In this document: piece after piece, positions 36,843-45,030 of the stretch
Position numbering within the stretch: position 1 is the stretch's first letter
How the letters are laid out: each line of letters opens with the position of its first letter
NCBI RefSeq assembly: GCF_014696385.1
Contig: NZ_JACJQB010000002.1
Span: 124,001-188,000 of the forward strand
Length of the DNA: 64,000 nt
Direction of reading: 5' to 3'
Source: Pseudanabaena mucicola FACHB-723
GTDB taxonomy: Bacteria > Cyanobacteriota > Cyanobacteriia > Pseudanabaenales > Pseudanabaenaceae
Translations under genes and position numbers: made by a program
Notes under the pieces: model-generated
Database searches by the model: none
What the model was told of the DNA's origin: nothing
The model's input: only the letters and a program-made list of their open reading frames with translations

Positions 36843-36870
36843 AAAAGCCACTGCGATCGCAGTGGCTTTT
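36843..36870. terminator. Loopless 28-bp palindrome with HIP1 at its centre, after psaD
   Basis: AAAAGCCACT, then GCGATCGC (HIP1), then AGTGGCTTTT form a perfect palindrome about 50 bp downstream of the psaD stop. A tract of T in the minus-strand sense would allow termination. Confidence 0.65.
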
Positions 36871-36919
36871 ATAAAAATGAAAAAATAAATGAGAGCGATA
36901 TTAATAGACAGGCTATTAA

Positions 36920-37369
36920 TTAAACATCGTAAGTTGCCTTACCAGTAAACTTAACGCTTACAGGATTAGGATTATCACCAATCTTGCGGCTGACGCTATT
37001 AGCGGCAACACGACCAGCATTCACCTTCTCAGGGAATACACCATCTAGAGGATGGAGATACACTTGGTCGCCATTAGGAAATTCGCGCCAAATTTTGTAA
37101 TTGGTGATCTTAAATTTACGCAACTGTGTACCCAGTGCGAGAGCTTGCTCTTTCTTAGCTAAGTAAAGCAAGTTGTCGCCTTTGACCATGGTTGCAGCGC
37201 CGCCTGTAGGCATTTCAAATACTTGTTCTTTAGGGCTATTCCAAGAGATCAGGTACTTTTCTTCGGTGAAGGCTGCGTTGAGCAAACCACCTGTGCTACC
37301 GCCCCAGATTGGGGTTTTGCCAGTGGGAGCAGGAGCAGTAAAGGTTTCTGTTGCTTGTTCTTCTGACAT
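36920..37369 (-). CDS. psaD: Photosystem I subunit II PsaD
   Basis: A 149-residue stromal/cytoplasmic PSI subunit that docks ferredoxin. Family segments are [89 protein letters not shown] and [19 protein letters not shown] (quoted in part). ATG 37369 (MSEEQATE) is chosen because it follows GGGAG by about nine bases and matches the family; a longer frame adds 22 residues. The N-terminus is a few residues longer than the common 140-residue form. Confidence 0.96.
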   Translation of the reverse strand: MSEEQATETFTAPAPTGKTPIWGGSTGGLLNAAFTEEKYLISWNSPKEQVFEMPTGGAATMVKGDNLLYLAKKEQALALGTQLRKFKITNYKIWREFPNGDQVYLHPLDGVFPEKVNAGRVAANSVSRKIGDNPNPVSVKFTGKATYDV

Positions 37370-37522
37370 TGAGATGTTCTCCCAAATTGCGTATACGCTT
37401 TTGATATCAAGTGCAAAGATATCATTTCTATACACCCCTGCTTCAAGCTTACTTAACGTTACTTCACGAAGCTTGACAAAACTTTTAGAGAAATCATGGG
37501 CGCAAACGTCACTTTTTTAGGT

Positions 37523-37924
37523 TTATGAGCTAATCAATCGGCTCAAATAGCGCTCGATCAAAATTGCCGCAACGATATCATCAATGGGGCGATCGGGCGA
37601 TCGCATCCCCATCGGCACTAACTTCATCAAACCCGTCGCAGGATAAATTTCCCAGAATCGCTTACGAGCCTCTTCACTGCTAAATCTTTCATCTACCGTA
37701 ATAATTCTTAAATCTGGGAAGTTGGACTGTACTTCCGCTTTCCATTGCTTAGATGCGGTCTGATCACCCATTACCATCAACGAAATCGGATAACTCTTTA
37801 ATAAATCACCAACTTTTGCGATCGCAGCAGCACTGGGGATAACTGCCTGAAAATAAAGCTTACGATCTAGACCCATGACCGCAACACCACATTTTTGTTT
37901 TCCGGGATCGAAACCTAAAAGCAC
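37523..37924 (-). CDS. RNase H-fold (RuvC/YqgF-like) protein
   Basis: A 133-residue protein. LLGFDPGKQKCGVAVMG at the start, VDERFSSEEARKRF near residue 85 and DDIVAAILIERYL near the end supply Asp, Glu and Asp in the order used by RuvC and YqgF Holliday-junction or rRNA-processing nucleases. A cyanobacterial resolvase-like RNase H group has this size. Whether it acts on DNA junctions or pre-16S rRNA is open. It lies between psaD and a hydrolase gene on the same strand. Confidence 0.7.
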   Translation of the reverse strand: MLLGFDPGKQKCGVAVMGLDRKLYFQAVIPSAAAIAKVGDLLKSYPISLMVMGDQTASKQWKAEVQSNFPDLRIITVDERFSSEEARKRFWEIYPATGLMKLVPMGMRSPDRPIDDIVAAILIERYLSRLISS

Positions 37925-37980
37925 AGATGTTCCTGAATTAGTAATTGGTGATTTTGCAGTTATGCAAGCGCTGGCTAAAA

Positions 37981-38844
37981 TTATATCGCTTGCATAAATT
38001 CATCAAGCCCTTTGCGGTAGGTTGCAAGAGAATCGAGAAAACCAGAATTATGATCGCCTTTGAGGATAACCATAGTTTTAGGCTGATTGGCTACTTGAAA
38101 ATTGCGATCGCCATGGGCAAAGGGAATAATCTCATCATCGCGACTATGGATGACTAGAACAGGCATTTTAATCTTCGTTAAACGCTCAATCGAGTTATAG
38201 GTAAATTTACATAAAAGTCGTATTGGCAAAAATGGATATAGTTCAGAAGCGCGATCGCTAATAGATGTAAACGTTGAGGCAAGCACTAAACCCCTTGCTT
38301 TAATATTTTCCTGCGAGATTTTCTGTGCTAAATACGAGGCAATCGCTCCACCTAAGGACTCGCCATAGATAATAATTTTTTGTGGGGGAATTTGCTTCTC
38401 CTGTGTCAGATATTGCCAAGCCGCTTCAACATCAAGATAAGTCCCTTCTTCTGTCGGGTTGCCTTCACTTTTGCCATAGCCGCGATAATCGAAGACAAAA
38501 GTAGATAGACCTAACTCTCTAAAGATTGGTAAATAGCTAATCCGATTACTGATATTGCCGCCATTACCATGGCAAAACAAAATTACGCCCTTGCCAATTA
38601 AGTCCTTATCTCTAGCTGGCACAAACCAAGCTGATAAATTGACATTATCCTTAGTAACTAGCGAAATATCTTCAAAGGGTATCCCCAGTATTGCGGGAGT
38701 CTCAACAACATCTTTACTGGGCATAAATACCAAGTTTGACTGACCAATATACAACACAACTGCTAAGCCAATATAGGCAAAGACCAGAATGCGTATGAGT
38801 GGCAGTAAAATTTTTTGAAGTAAAAATGTCAAAAAAGAGGTCAT
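37981..38844 (-). CDS. Membrane-anchored alpha/beta hydrolase
   Basis: A 287-residue protein with one N-terminal transmembrane helix (LLPLIRILVFAYIGLAVVLYIG). The hydrolase fold follows: oxyanion segment LFCHGNGGN, FDYRGYGKSEG, nucleophile GESLGGAIASYLAQ, Asp in VIHSRDDEIIPFAHG, and His in KGDHNSGF. It resembles the ABHD13/BEM46 group. The substrate is unknown. ATG 38844 is preferred; the longer TTG frame would start inside the palindrome at 38881. Confidence 0.85.
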   Translation of the reverse strand: MTSFLTFLLQKILLPLIRILVFAYIGLAVVLYIGQSNLVFMPSKDVVETPAILGIPFEDISLVTKDNVNLSAWFVPARDKDLIGKGVILFCHGNGGNISNRISYLPIFRELGLSTFVFDYRGYGKSEGNPTEEGTYLDVEAAWQYLTQEKQIPPQKIIIYGESLGGAIASYLAQKISQENIKARGLVLASTFTSISDRASELYPFLPIRLLCKFTYNSIERLTKIKMPVLVIHSRDDEIIPFAHGDRNFQVANQPKTMVILKGDHNSGFLDSLATYRKGLDEFMQAI

Positions 38845-38880
38845 GGGATTTGGCGCAGCTATGACTCCAAGATCATAGCT

Positions 38881-38921
38881 AATAAACAAGTGACAGTGCT
38901 TCGCGCTGTCACTTGTTTATT
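38881..38921. terminator. 16-bp palindrome overlapping the LCP-gene stop
   Basis: Arms 38881-38896 and 38906-38921 pair perfectly; the minus-strand apex is GCGCGAAGCAC. It includes the LCP stop codon (38917-38919) and lies between two minus-strand genes. Confidence 0.72.
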
Positions 38922-40428
38922 GTGGTCTGCTTGGGTTAGCTTTGGTCGCAGGTTTGAGGGGAATCCGATTTGCCTGTAGCCAGTCCTTACCAACTCTGAC
39001 TGTAATATCAGACTCTAATTCTCCTGTAGACTCAATTAATACTTCGCCAACGCCTAGGGTATCGCGCAATTTCTGAGCACTTTCAAGATCACCACCCTGA
39101 GCAATAATTTGAGTCTTGGCAAGAGGCTTCGACCAGCGTTCACTAGCGGCAAATACTTGACCATATCCTGCTTTAGACAGCACAGTGGTTGCTCTGCGCG
39201 AGCCTTCAGGTTGAGACATGCTGTCTTGAATTGCCACTCGTAAGTATTCTGGCGAATTATCGAGAGTATTTCCAGATGCTTGTTTCATCACCCCAAAACT
39301 TTGGCTCATGATCGTGGCAAGGCGACGATTATCCAAAATCCAGTAACTGAGATTATCAAATTCGCCAGGGTTACTGAAGCGTCCGGGAGCCATATGCATC
39401 TGCACATTTTTGCGATCAACTTTTGACGCATAGCCTGCAAGGGCAAGGATTTCCTCGACTGACAGGTTAGTGTCAATATTGTCTTTGAGGATACTCATCA
39501 CCTGAGGCAATTTAGCAATTGTCTCAGGCTTGAGTTTCTGTTCAATAAAAGCACGGAAAAAAGCTTGCTGACGCTGAACACGACCAATATCGCCTAGATC
39601 GTCATGGCGAAACCTCATGTATTGAATGGATTTATTACCATCCAAAAATTGCGTGCCTGCATTGAGGTTAATATATAGACGTTGGCTATCATCTTGATAT
39701 TTCATTCGCTTTGGCACATATAGCTCCACGCCACCAAGCGCATCTACTAACTGCCCAAATCCACCAACGTTGAAGCGGATATAGCGATCGATGGGAATGT
39801 CACCCAATACTTCGCTCACGGTTTGAGCAGACAACGCTGCACCACCTGCATAGTTGGCAAAATTAATTTTGGTTCTGCCCACACCCTTAATATCAACACG
39901 GCTATCACGAGGGATAGAGAGTACGGCAACCTTTTGAGTTTCAGGGTCAAAGCGAATCAGCAGCATCGCGTCGCTCATGCCATTGAGGTTACCTTCAACC
40001 TGATCCAACGCTACACCTCTCTCGGCAGGCTGAGCATTGGGCAAGTCAGAGGTCAGAACGATGGTTCCTAGCAAGAGGATATTGACGGGACGGGTGAGGG
40101 TGGGTATACCTGCGATCGCAGAAGTCATATCATCAGCATTTTTATTAAAGACCGACGATTCGTCAGCCGATAGTTGACTTTGCTGGAAGGGTCTACTACT
40201 TAATACAAAAGCAAGCCCTGCGCCCAGTCCCCCCGACAGCAGCGCCACAAATAACACCACAAACAGTGTCCACTTTTGACTGATCGAATGACTGATCGAA
40301 GCTTTTTTGGGCTGCGGTGACTTGTTTGACAAACCTGATTTACCTAGATTGATGGGATTTGTTGCCACAGGTAAAGGATACTCCTCACGACTGAATATTT
40401 GCTTCAGCGATAGTCCATCTATGAGCAA
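38917..40428 (-). CDS. LytR-CpsA-Psr (LCP) family protein with LytR C-terminal domain
   Basis: A 503-residue membrane protein. A cytoplasmic N-terminus and a transmembrane helix (about 55-75) precede the LCP domain: NILLLGT, DAMLLIRFDPETQKVAVLSIPRDSRVDIKGVGRTKINFANYAGGA, VGGFGQLVDALGGVELYVPKRM and QYMRFRHDDLGDIGRVQRQQAF (quoted in part). A LytR_C domain fills about 400-490. LCP enzymes transfer undecaprenyl-linked glycans to the cell wall. The TTG at 40428 is the longest start; a GTG at 40368 after GAGGAG is an alternative. Confidence 0.9.
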   Translation of the reverse strand: MLIDGLSLKQIFSREEYPLPVATNPINLGKSGLSNKSPQPKKASISHSISQKWTLFVVLFVALLSGGLGAGLAFVLSSRPFQQSQLSADESSVFNKNADDMTSAIAGIPTLTRPVNILLLGTIVLTSDLPNAQPAERGVALDQVEGNLNGMSDAMLLIRFDPETQKVAVLSIPRDSRVDIKGVGRTKINFANYAGGAALSAQTVSEVLGDIPIDRYIRFNVGGFGQLVDALGGVELYVPKRMKYQDDSQRLYINLNAGTQFLDGNKSIQYMRFRHDDLGDIGRVQRQQAFFRAFIEQKLKPETIAKLPQVMSILKDNIDTNLSVEEILALAGYASKVDRKNVQMHMAPGRFSNPGEFDNLSYWILDNRRLATIMSQSFGVMKQASGNTLDNSPEYLRVAIQDSMSQPEGSRRATTVLSKAGYGQVFAASERWSKPLAKTQIIAQGGDLESAQKLRDTLGVGEVLIESTGELESDITVRVGKDWLQANRIPLKPATKANPSRPQ

Positions 40429-40670
40429 AGATGGGACTCAACACATTTTTTAAGATACTTGTTTGGCTTCAAGAATTTAAGACAGGGTTCTTGAAAATTT
40501 AGACCAATTTGCCTTTAACTTTAGCACTCTATCGTAACTAATCGTTACAAACTGCTAAATCGATTACCAAGCTATAGGCAGTAATAGCCAAAATTACATG
40601 TGATTTCATGTCTCAGGCAGTTATTGGCATGGATAATACTACAGATCTGTCAAATACCTACTGTTGATTT

Positions 40671-41120
40671 ATGGAAGTTAGATTTCGAGAATGTGATTGG
40701 TTTGACCTATGGATTTGGATCAAATTTAGCGAAGTCCCATCGCAGTCGGAAAAGCAACTGTTAGACGAAGTATTTAATTCTTGGTTTCTATTGGGTAAGT
40801 TGGGTGGCTTTAATGCTTGCAATATGCAGGTACAAGAAACTGGCGTGGATGTTAGTTATTTCGACTATGACAACCAAGCCGCCGATGACGAAATGATGTC
40901 TCTCATGCACAACATGACTGATATAGAGTATGAAAATGATTGGGCGCGTTGTTGGGTTGATTTGGGTACAACCGATGCGATCGCAATTGATATTTTGGTC
41001 AATGCGCTACGTCAGTTTGATAAAGAATATGTTGCGATCGAGGAAGTAATCATTGGCGGGCAGAACTCAGACTGGATGGTGGAGCAGAGAAGTTTAGACG
41101 ACGAAGATTATGATCGTTAA
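40671..41120 (+). CDS. DUF3531 family protein
   Basis: A 149-residue soluble acidic protein. MEVRFRECDWFDLWIWIKF, EVFNSWFLLGKLGGFNACN and YENDWARCWVDLGTTDAIAIDILVNALRQFDKEYV (in part) match DUF3531, conserved in cyanobacteria and plastids. The function is not known. It stands alone on the plus strand before gloA, with a 15-bp palindrome between. Confidence 0.85.
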   Translation: MEVRFRECDWFDLWIWIKFSEVPSQSEKQLLDEVFNSWFLLGKLGGFNACNMQVQETGVDVSYFDYDNQAADDEMMSLMHNMTDIEYENDWARCWVDLGTTDAIAIDILVNALRQFDKEYVAIEEVIIGGQNSDWMVEQRSLDDEDYDR

Positions 41121-41132
41121 TCCTTTTGATAA

Positions 41133-41165
41133 GGTTATTTCCCCGCCTTGGGCGGGGAAATAACC
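41133..41165. terminator. 15-bp palindrome after the DUF3531 gene
   Basis: GGTTATTTCCCCGCC (41133-41147) pairs perfectly with its complement at 41151-41165 around TTG. Confidence 0.7.
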
Positions 41166-41235
41166 CCGTACTTCACTAGACCGTAAAACGCTATATGTAG
41201 CAAGATGAATAGTAGGAGATTTTTATAGAGGCAAT

Positions 41236-41619
41236 ATGCGCGTTTTACACACAATGATACGAGTTGGAAATTTAGAGCGATCTCTCGATTTTTATAGCAA
41301 TGTTCTTGGCATGAAAATCTTGCGCCGTAAAGATTACCCCACAGGTCGTTTTACATTAGCCTTTGTGGGCTATGGTGACGAGTCCAGCAATGCTGTCATT
41401 GAGCTAACCCATAATTGGGACACCGAGGCATATGAAATCGGCACTGGCTACGGTCATATTGCCCTTGGCATGGAAAATATCTATACAGCCTGTGAGGCAA
41501 TTCGTCAAAAAGGTGGCAAAATTACCCGTGAACCAGGTCCGATGAAGCATGGTACAACCGAAATTGCCTTTGTTGAAGATCCCGATGGCTATAAAATCGA
41601 GCTAATCCAACTTAAGTAG
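41236..41619 (+). CDS. gloA: Lactoylglutathione lyase (glyoxalase I)
   Basis: A 127-residue glyoxalase I. Family segments are [61 protein letters not shown] and [14 protein letters not shown]. Metal ligands His5, Glu56, His74-region and Glu122 appear in place. It converts the hemithioacetal of methylglyoxal to lactoylglutathione. It is a single-gene unit. Confidence 0.95.
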   Translation: MRVLHTMIRVGNLERSLDFYSNVLGMKILRRKDYPTGRFTLAFVGYGDESSNAVIELTHNWDTEAYEIGTGYGHIALGMENIYTACEAIRQKGGKITREPGPMKHGTTEIAFVEDPDGYKIELIQLK

Positions 41620-41663
41620 ATCAGGCTATTGTTTAGGTGATCTTCAAAAATCCATAGTCATAC

Positions 41664-41699
41664 CAAAACTAAAAATGGCTACGCCATTTTTTAGTTTTG
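41664..41699. terminator. Palindrome after gloA
   Basis: CAAAACTAAAAATGGC pairs with GCCATTTTTTAGTTTTG with one bulge; the minus strand reads GGCGTAGCC at the apex. Confidence 0.7.
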
Positions 41700-41747
41700 A
41701 TTTAAAAATTGTTATAAGCTGTAAAGCCGCACACCAGTAGCCTAGTC

Positions 41748-43088
41748 ATGCGTAGACCCCGATATTCATCTTCTTGGCAATCCAAGCGCAAATCTTGGTT
41801 GCGAAATACCTTACTTCTGATCCTGATTGGTTTGCCATTATTACTAATTTTGGCTGAACTGATTGCGAGAGGGGCAATTTTGGCAACAGGTAGCAATAAT
41901 GCACTCGTTCCCAATAAAAATGTTGCGATCGCACAGTCTTATGCCTTTAAATTACAGGACTCTAATGGTAATGCTTATCCTGGACTCTCAGATTCAGGAC
42001 TACTGCAAGTAAAACGCAGCCCTCTGCTGGGCTATGAATTGATGCCTAGTCAGAGTAGCGAATATTGGCAGATTAATGACCAAGGATTTCGTCAAGACTC
42101 GTCTGTTCCAATCATCAAGCCTGCCAATGAAATTCGAGTATTTTTGGTGGGAGGCTCTACGGCTTTCACCGATATGGCGGAAAAAAATCAAAAGGCTTTA
42201 GCTTTCAAGATGGAAAAGCTCTTGAATGATCGAGTACGCGCTCAAAATGCTAACCCTGAAAAGTTTAAGCCTAAAGAAACTCCTTTCTTTGCTGATCAAG
42301 TTGAGGCGATGCAAGCACTTCCTGCAAGGATTCAAGATGGTAGTTATCGGGTAATTGCGGCGGCTGTACCAGGCTATAGCTCTGGCAATGAGTTAGCATT
42401 ACTAGCCCATAGGGTAATGGCCTATAACCCAAATGCTCTAGTTGTTCTTGATGGCTATGAAGATTTGCGATCACCAAGTGATCAGAATGCGCGCGAAATT
42501 GGCAACATTGAGCAGATGTTACGCGATCCCATCGCCCAATATCGCCAGCATCAGAGTCAGCTATTTAGTAACTGGTTAAGCTCATTCTATTTAGTCAAAG
42601 CTTGGCAAAAGTGGGTAGTTCCCGTCAGTGCAGCTAACTTTAACTCTGACTATCAAATTTTCAACACTGAGCAATTTAGCAAAGATCCGCAAGAGTTGAA
42701 AAAGCGGGTTGATCGCTATCTCTATAACACTCAGCAAATGACGCGCTTAGCCTCTGGCATACCTTCTTTAATTGTGCTTCAGCCAGAAATTACTGGTAAA
42801 CAGAACTTAACGAAGGAAGAAGAGGAAATCCTCAAGTCATTGGGTAAAGAATATCGCGATCGCATTTCTAATGCCTATAAGGTTGCCGAACAAACCCTGA
42901 ATGAAAGTGCCGTCAAGCCCAAATTTGTTAATTTCTATCAGCTATTTCAAGGCACAAATCAACAGTCTTTCATCGATCCGATCCATCTTACGGAAGCAGC
43001 TAATGACTTACTAGCCCAAAAGTTATACGAAAATATCGAACGTTTATTCTTGGTGCAGCCTGCTCCCAATACTCAAAATCCTGCCTAG
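41748..43088 (+). CDS. SGNH-hydrolase-like membrane protein
   Basis: A 446-residue protein with one N-terminal transmembrane helix (LLLILIGLPLLLILAELIARGAI). The periplasmic part has SGNH blocks: RVFLVGGSTAFTD holds the block I serine, VPGYSSGNELALLAHRVM is the glycine block, and IDPIHLTEAANDLLA holds the terminal Asp and His. The middle has YNPNALVVLDGYED. Many such proteins acylate or deacylate surface glycans. The stop TAG (43086-43088) lies inside the left arm of a 24-bp palindrome. Confidence 0.78.
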   Translation: MRRPRYSSSWQSKRKSWLRNTLLLILIGLPLLLILAELIARGAILATGSNNALVPNKNVAIAQSYAFKLQDSNGNAYPGLSDSGLLQVKRSPLLGYELMPSQSSEYWQINDQGFRQDSSVPIIKPANEIRVFLVGGSTAFTDMAEKNQKALAFKMEKLLNDRVRAQNANPEKFKPKETPFFADQVEAMQALPARIQDGSYRVIAAAVPGYSSGNELALLAHRVMAYNPNALVVLDGYEDLRSPSDQNAREIGNIEQMLRDPIAQYRQHQSQLFSNWLSSFYLVKAWQKWVVPVSAANFNSDYQIFNTEQFSKDPQELKKRVDRYLYNTQQMTRLASGIPSLIVLQPEITGKQNLTKEEEEILKSLGKEYRDRISNAYKVAEQTLNESAVKPKFVNFYQLFQGTNQQSFIDPIHLTEAANDLLAQKLYENIERLFLVQPAPNTQNPA

Positions 43089-43134
43089 AAATATAAAAAG
43101 GCAACGCAAAGCGTTGCCTTTTTATATTTCTAGG
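43084..43134. terminator. 24-bp perfect palindrome including the SGNH-gene stop
   Basis: Arms 43084-43107 and 43111-43134 pair perfectly around AAA (AACGCAAAGCGTT). The stop codon TAG of the SGNH gene is in the left arm (CCTAGAAATAT). Confidence 0.82.
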
Positions 43135-43246
43135 TATTACCCCATAAAGCTTGAGAATAGATCTTTTAGAAAATTTCTCTGTTTTTCATCTCAGCACTTT
43201 GCGCTGTAAAGTAAACTATTAGGTCAGTGGAGTTTAATAAATATTT

Positions 43247-43345
43247 ATGGTAGAACCAATTTTGTCAGGCATTTGCCTCGGTCTTATTTTCATTACCCTC
43301 GGTGGACTATTTTTCGCTGCTTATCAGCAATACCGCCGCGTCTAA
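43247..43345 (+). CDS. petG: Cytochrome b6-f complex subunit PetG
   Basis: A 32-residue membrane peptide read directly: [20 protein letters not shown], then [12 protein letters not shown] and a TAA. It matches PetG, which typically starts MVEPLLSGIVLGLIPVTL and ends AYLQYRRGDQLDL. PetG is a small single-helix subunit needed for cytochrome b6-f stability. The protein ends about five residues early after YRRV. A hairpin terminator follows. No other pet gene is adjacent. Confidence 0.9.
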   Translation: MVEPILSGICLGLIFITLGGLFFAAYQQYRRV

Positions 43346-43366
43346 TGCGTCTAATCAGGACATAAC

Positions 43367-43411
43367 ATCAAAAAGCAGAAGGGTAGCCAAGCAGCCCTTC
43401 TGCTTTTTGAT
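43367..43411 (+). terminator. petG terminator
   Basis: ATCAAAAAGCAGAAGGG (43367-43383) pairs perfectly with 43395-43411, with an 11-base loop TAGCCAAGCAG, 21 bases after the petG stop. Confidence 0.8.
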
Positions 43412-43465
43412 AATGATCCCTTCCCAGTAAAAGATTAGCTTTGCGTCGCAACTCTAATTTTTGGA

Positions 43466-43548
43466 TTTGAAACCTAAACCCTGTGGCGCACGCTGCGCGT
43501 GCGCCACAGGGTTTAGGATTTTATATTGAATTGCACCTAGCTACTTAA
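43466..43548. repeat. MITE-like palindromic repeat, copy B
   Basis: Inner arms AAACCCTGTGGCGCACGC and its complement meet at 43492-43498. The right outer end, ATATTGAATTGCACCTAGCT (to about 43542), then ACTTAA matches copies A and D. The left outer end has diverged. It sits between petG and a minus-strand gene. Confidence 0.68.
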
Positions 43549-43568
43549 CCCAAATAATAAAGTGAATT

Positions 43569-43901
43569 TTATTCCTCTGATTCTTCTGGTTGCTCTAAAT
43601 ATCGACAAATTTCATTAATTTTCATGCGATAGATATGTGGCCAGCCGCCATTGGTTTCAATATCGCGTAGGAGATTAAATAGCTCATGCCGACTGGTTGG
43701 TAATGCAGGTTGAAACAAATCGTCGCGAATGCGTTTATGTGTTGCTTCTAGGACACGCAAAATTTGCAAAAGACGATCAGGCTCCCCCTGCTGCTCTTGA
43801 GCAATTTCCCAAAGGCGGTCGCTGATCCCCTCAAGCTCGGATAAATCATTGGTTTGTCTATGTTGTGGTTGGTTCTGTGATTGGATTTCTGTTTGTGCCA
43901 A
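43569..43901 (-). CDS. Conserved cyanobacterial hypothetical protein
   Basis: A 110-residue soluble helical protein, not recognised beyond being of a type conserved in cyanobacteria. The N-terminal 20 residues are Gln/Asn-rich. Then come LSELEGISDRLWEIAQEQQG, LLQILRVLEATHKRIRDDLFQPALP, and HELFNLLRDIETNGGWPHIYRMKI followed by an acidic tail. There are no catalytic motifs. It is divergent from psbO (239 bp apart). Confidence 0.6.
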   Translation of the reverse strand: MAQTEIQSQNQPQHRQTNDLSELEGISDRLWEIAQEQQGEPDRLLQILRVLEATHKRIRDDLFQPALPTSRHELFNLLRDIETNGGWPHIYRMKINEICRYLEQPEESEE

Positions 43902-44139
43902 GCTAAGTACCCTCGTGCGCGATAATATGGTGATTGGAATTTTACGAATTAAGTGTCTTTAGCGAGCTTACCTCTATGGCTAGTCTAAAGCACCATAAAC
44001 TCCCTAGCGATCTCAATTTAAAATCCCAAATCAGATCGTATTTTTATAGTGTTAGTTTTAGAGCGTGCAAGTCACAGTCTAAGATAACTCTAACAATACT
44101 ACCCGTTAAAATATCCGTTAAATTAAGAAGAGGTTATTT

Positions 44140-44979
44140 ATGAAATTTCGTAGTTTTACGAAAGCAATTTTTACATTGTGTATCAGTTTATGTATGTTAG
44201 TCGCAAGCGGCGTATTTGCTAGCACTGCGATCGCAGGTACTCAAGGTCTGACCTATGACCAAATCAGAAATACGGGTCTAGCCAATAAATGTCCTGATAT
44301 TCTTGGCTCTTCTCGCGGCGGACGCAATTTTATTCCCATAGGTGCTGGCGAAACTGCACAAATTTCCGAGCTTTGCCTAGAGCCAACTTCATTTTTCGTT
44401 AAGGAAGAGTCTAGCAACAAGCGTAAAAAGCCTGAGTTTGTTGCCAGCAAGTTGGTGACTCGCTCAACCTCTAGCCTTGACTTTGTTAAAGCAACTGTAA
44501 CTGGTAATAGCGATGGCAGTCTCAGCTTGGTTGAAACTGATGGCCTTGACTATCAACCCATCACCGTTAAAATGCCTGGTGGCGAACTAGTCGCAATTTT
44601 GTTCACCATCAAGGGTTACAACGCTAAAACAGCTCCTGGAGTGAATGGCATCACCACATCAGTTGACTTTATTGGTTCTACTGATGTACCAACCTATCGC
44701 GGTTCTGGTTTTATCGATCCTAAGGGTCGTGGTCTGGCGATCGGTTATGACTCTGCCGAAGCTCTCCCTGCAAAGCGCAATGAGTTTGATAATCGCAGCG
44801 TTAAGGATGACTCTACATCTAAAGGTACGATGTCCTTGCAAATTGCCAAACTCAATGCTGATACTGGCGAAATTGCTGGTACTTTTGAGACCGAGCAAAC
44901 CTCTGACAATGACCTTGGTGGTGTTGAACCCAAGGAAGTGCTAATTCGCGGCGTATTTTACGGCAAGGTTAACTCTTAA
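44140..44979 (+). CDS. psbO: Photosystem II manganese-stabilising protein PsbO
   Basis: A 279-residue lumenal extrinsic PSII subunit. A signal peptide runs to about residue 32 (FASTAIAG). Mature segments are LTYDQIRNTGLANKCP, ELCLEPTSFFVKEE, QPITVKMPGGELVAILFTIKG, GSGFIDPKGRGLAIGYDSA and GTFETEQTSDNDLGGVEPKEVLIRGVFYG (quoted in part). Cys50-region and Cys78-region form the conserved disulfide. It stabilises the oxygen-evolving Mn cluster. An AAGAAGAGG ribosome-binding site precedes the ATG, and a strong terminator follows. Confidence 0.97.
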   Translation: MKFRSFTKAIFTLCISLCMLVASGVFASTAIAGTQGLTYDQIRNTGLANKCPDILGSSRGGRNFIPIGAGETAQISELCLEPTSFFVKEESSNKRKKPEFVASKLVTRSTSSLDFVKATVTGNSDGSLSLVETDGLDYQPITVKMPGGELVAILFTIKGYNAKTAPGVNGITTSVDFIGSTDVPTYRGSGFIDPKGRGLAIGYDSAEALPAKRNEFDNRSVKDDSTSKGTMSLQIAKLNADTGEIAGTFETEQTSDNDLGGVEPKEVLIRGVFYGKVNS

Positions 44980-44987
44980 TTTTGTTA

Positions 44988-45020
44988 AAAAAAAGGGTTC
45001 CTTTTAGGAACCCTTTTTTT
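44988..45020. terminator. Terminator between psbO and the S9 peptidase gene
   Basis: AAAAAAAGGGTTCC (44988-45001) pairs with GGAACCCTTTTTTT (45007-45020) around TTTTA. It serves both convergent genes. Confidence 0.85.
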
Positions 45021-45030
45021 GTGAGAATTT

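Larger units (their letters stand above)
36550..36919. other. 370-bp region between hli and psaD with two palindromes
   Basis: It contains the hli promoter region (AT-rich, just upstream of 36550) and the psaD 3' region. It holds a 23-bp-stem palindrome (36733-36785) and a 28-bp loopless palindrome (36843-36870). No gene is visible. Confidence 0.55.

Noticed and set aside
37945-38157. 70-residue plus-strand frame
   Set aside because: It is antisense to the C-terminal part of the alpha/beta hydrolase and has no supporting features.
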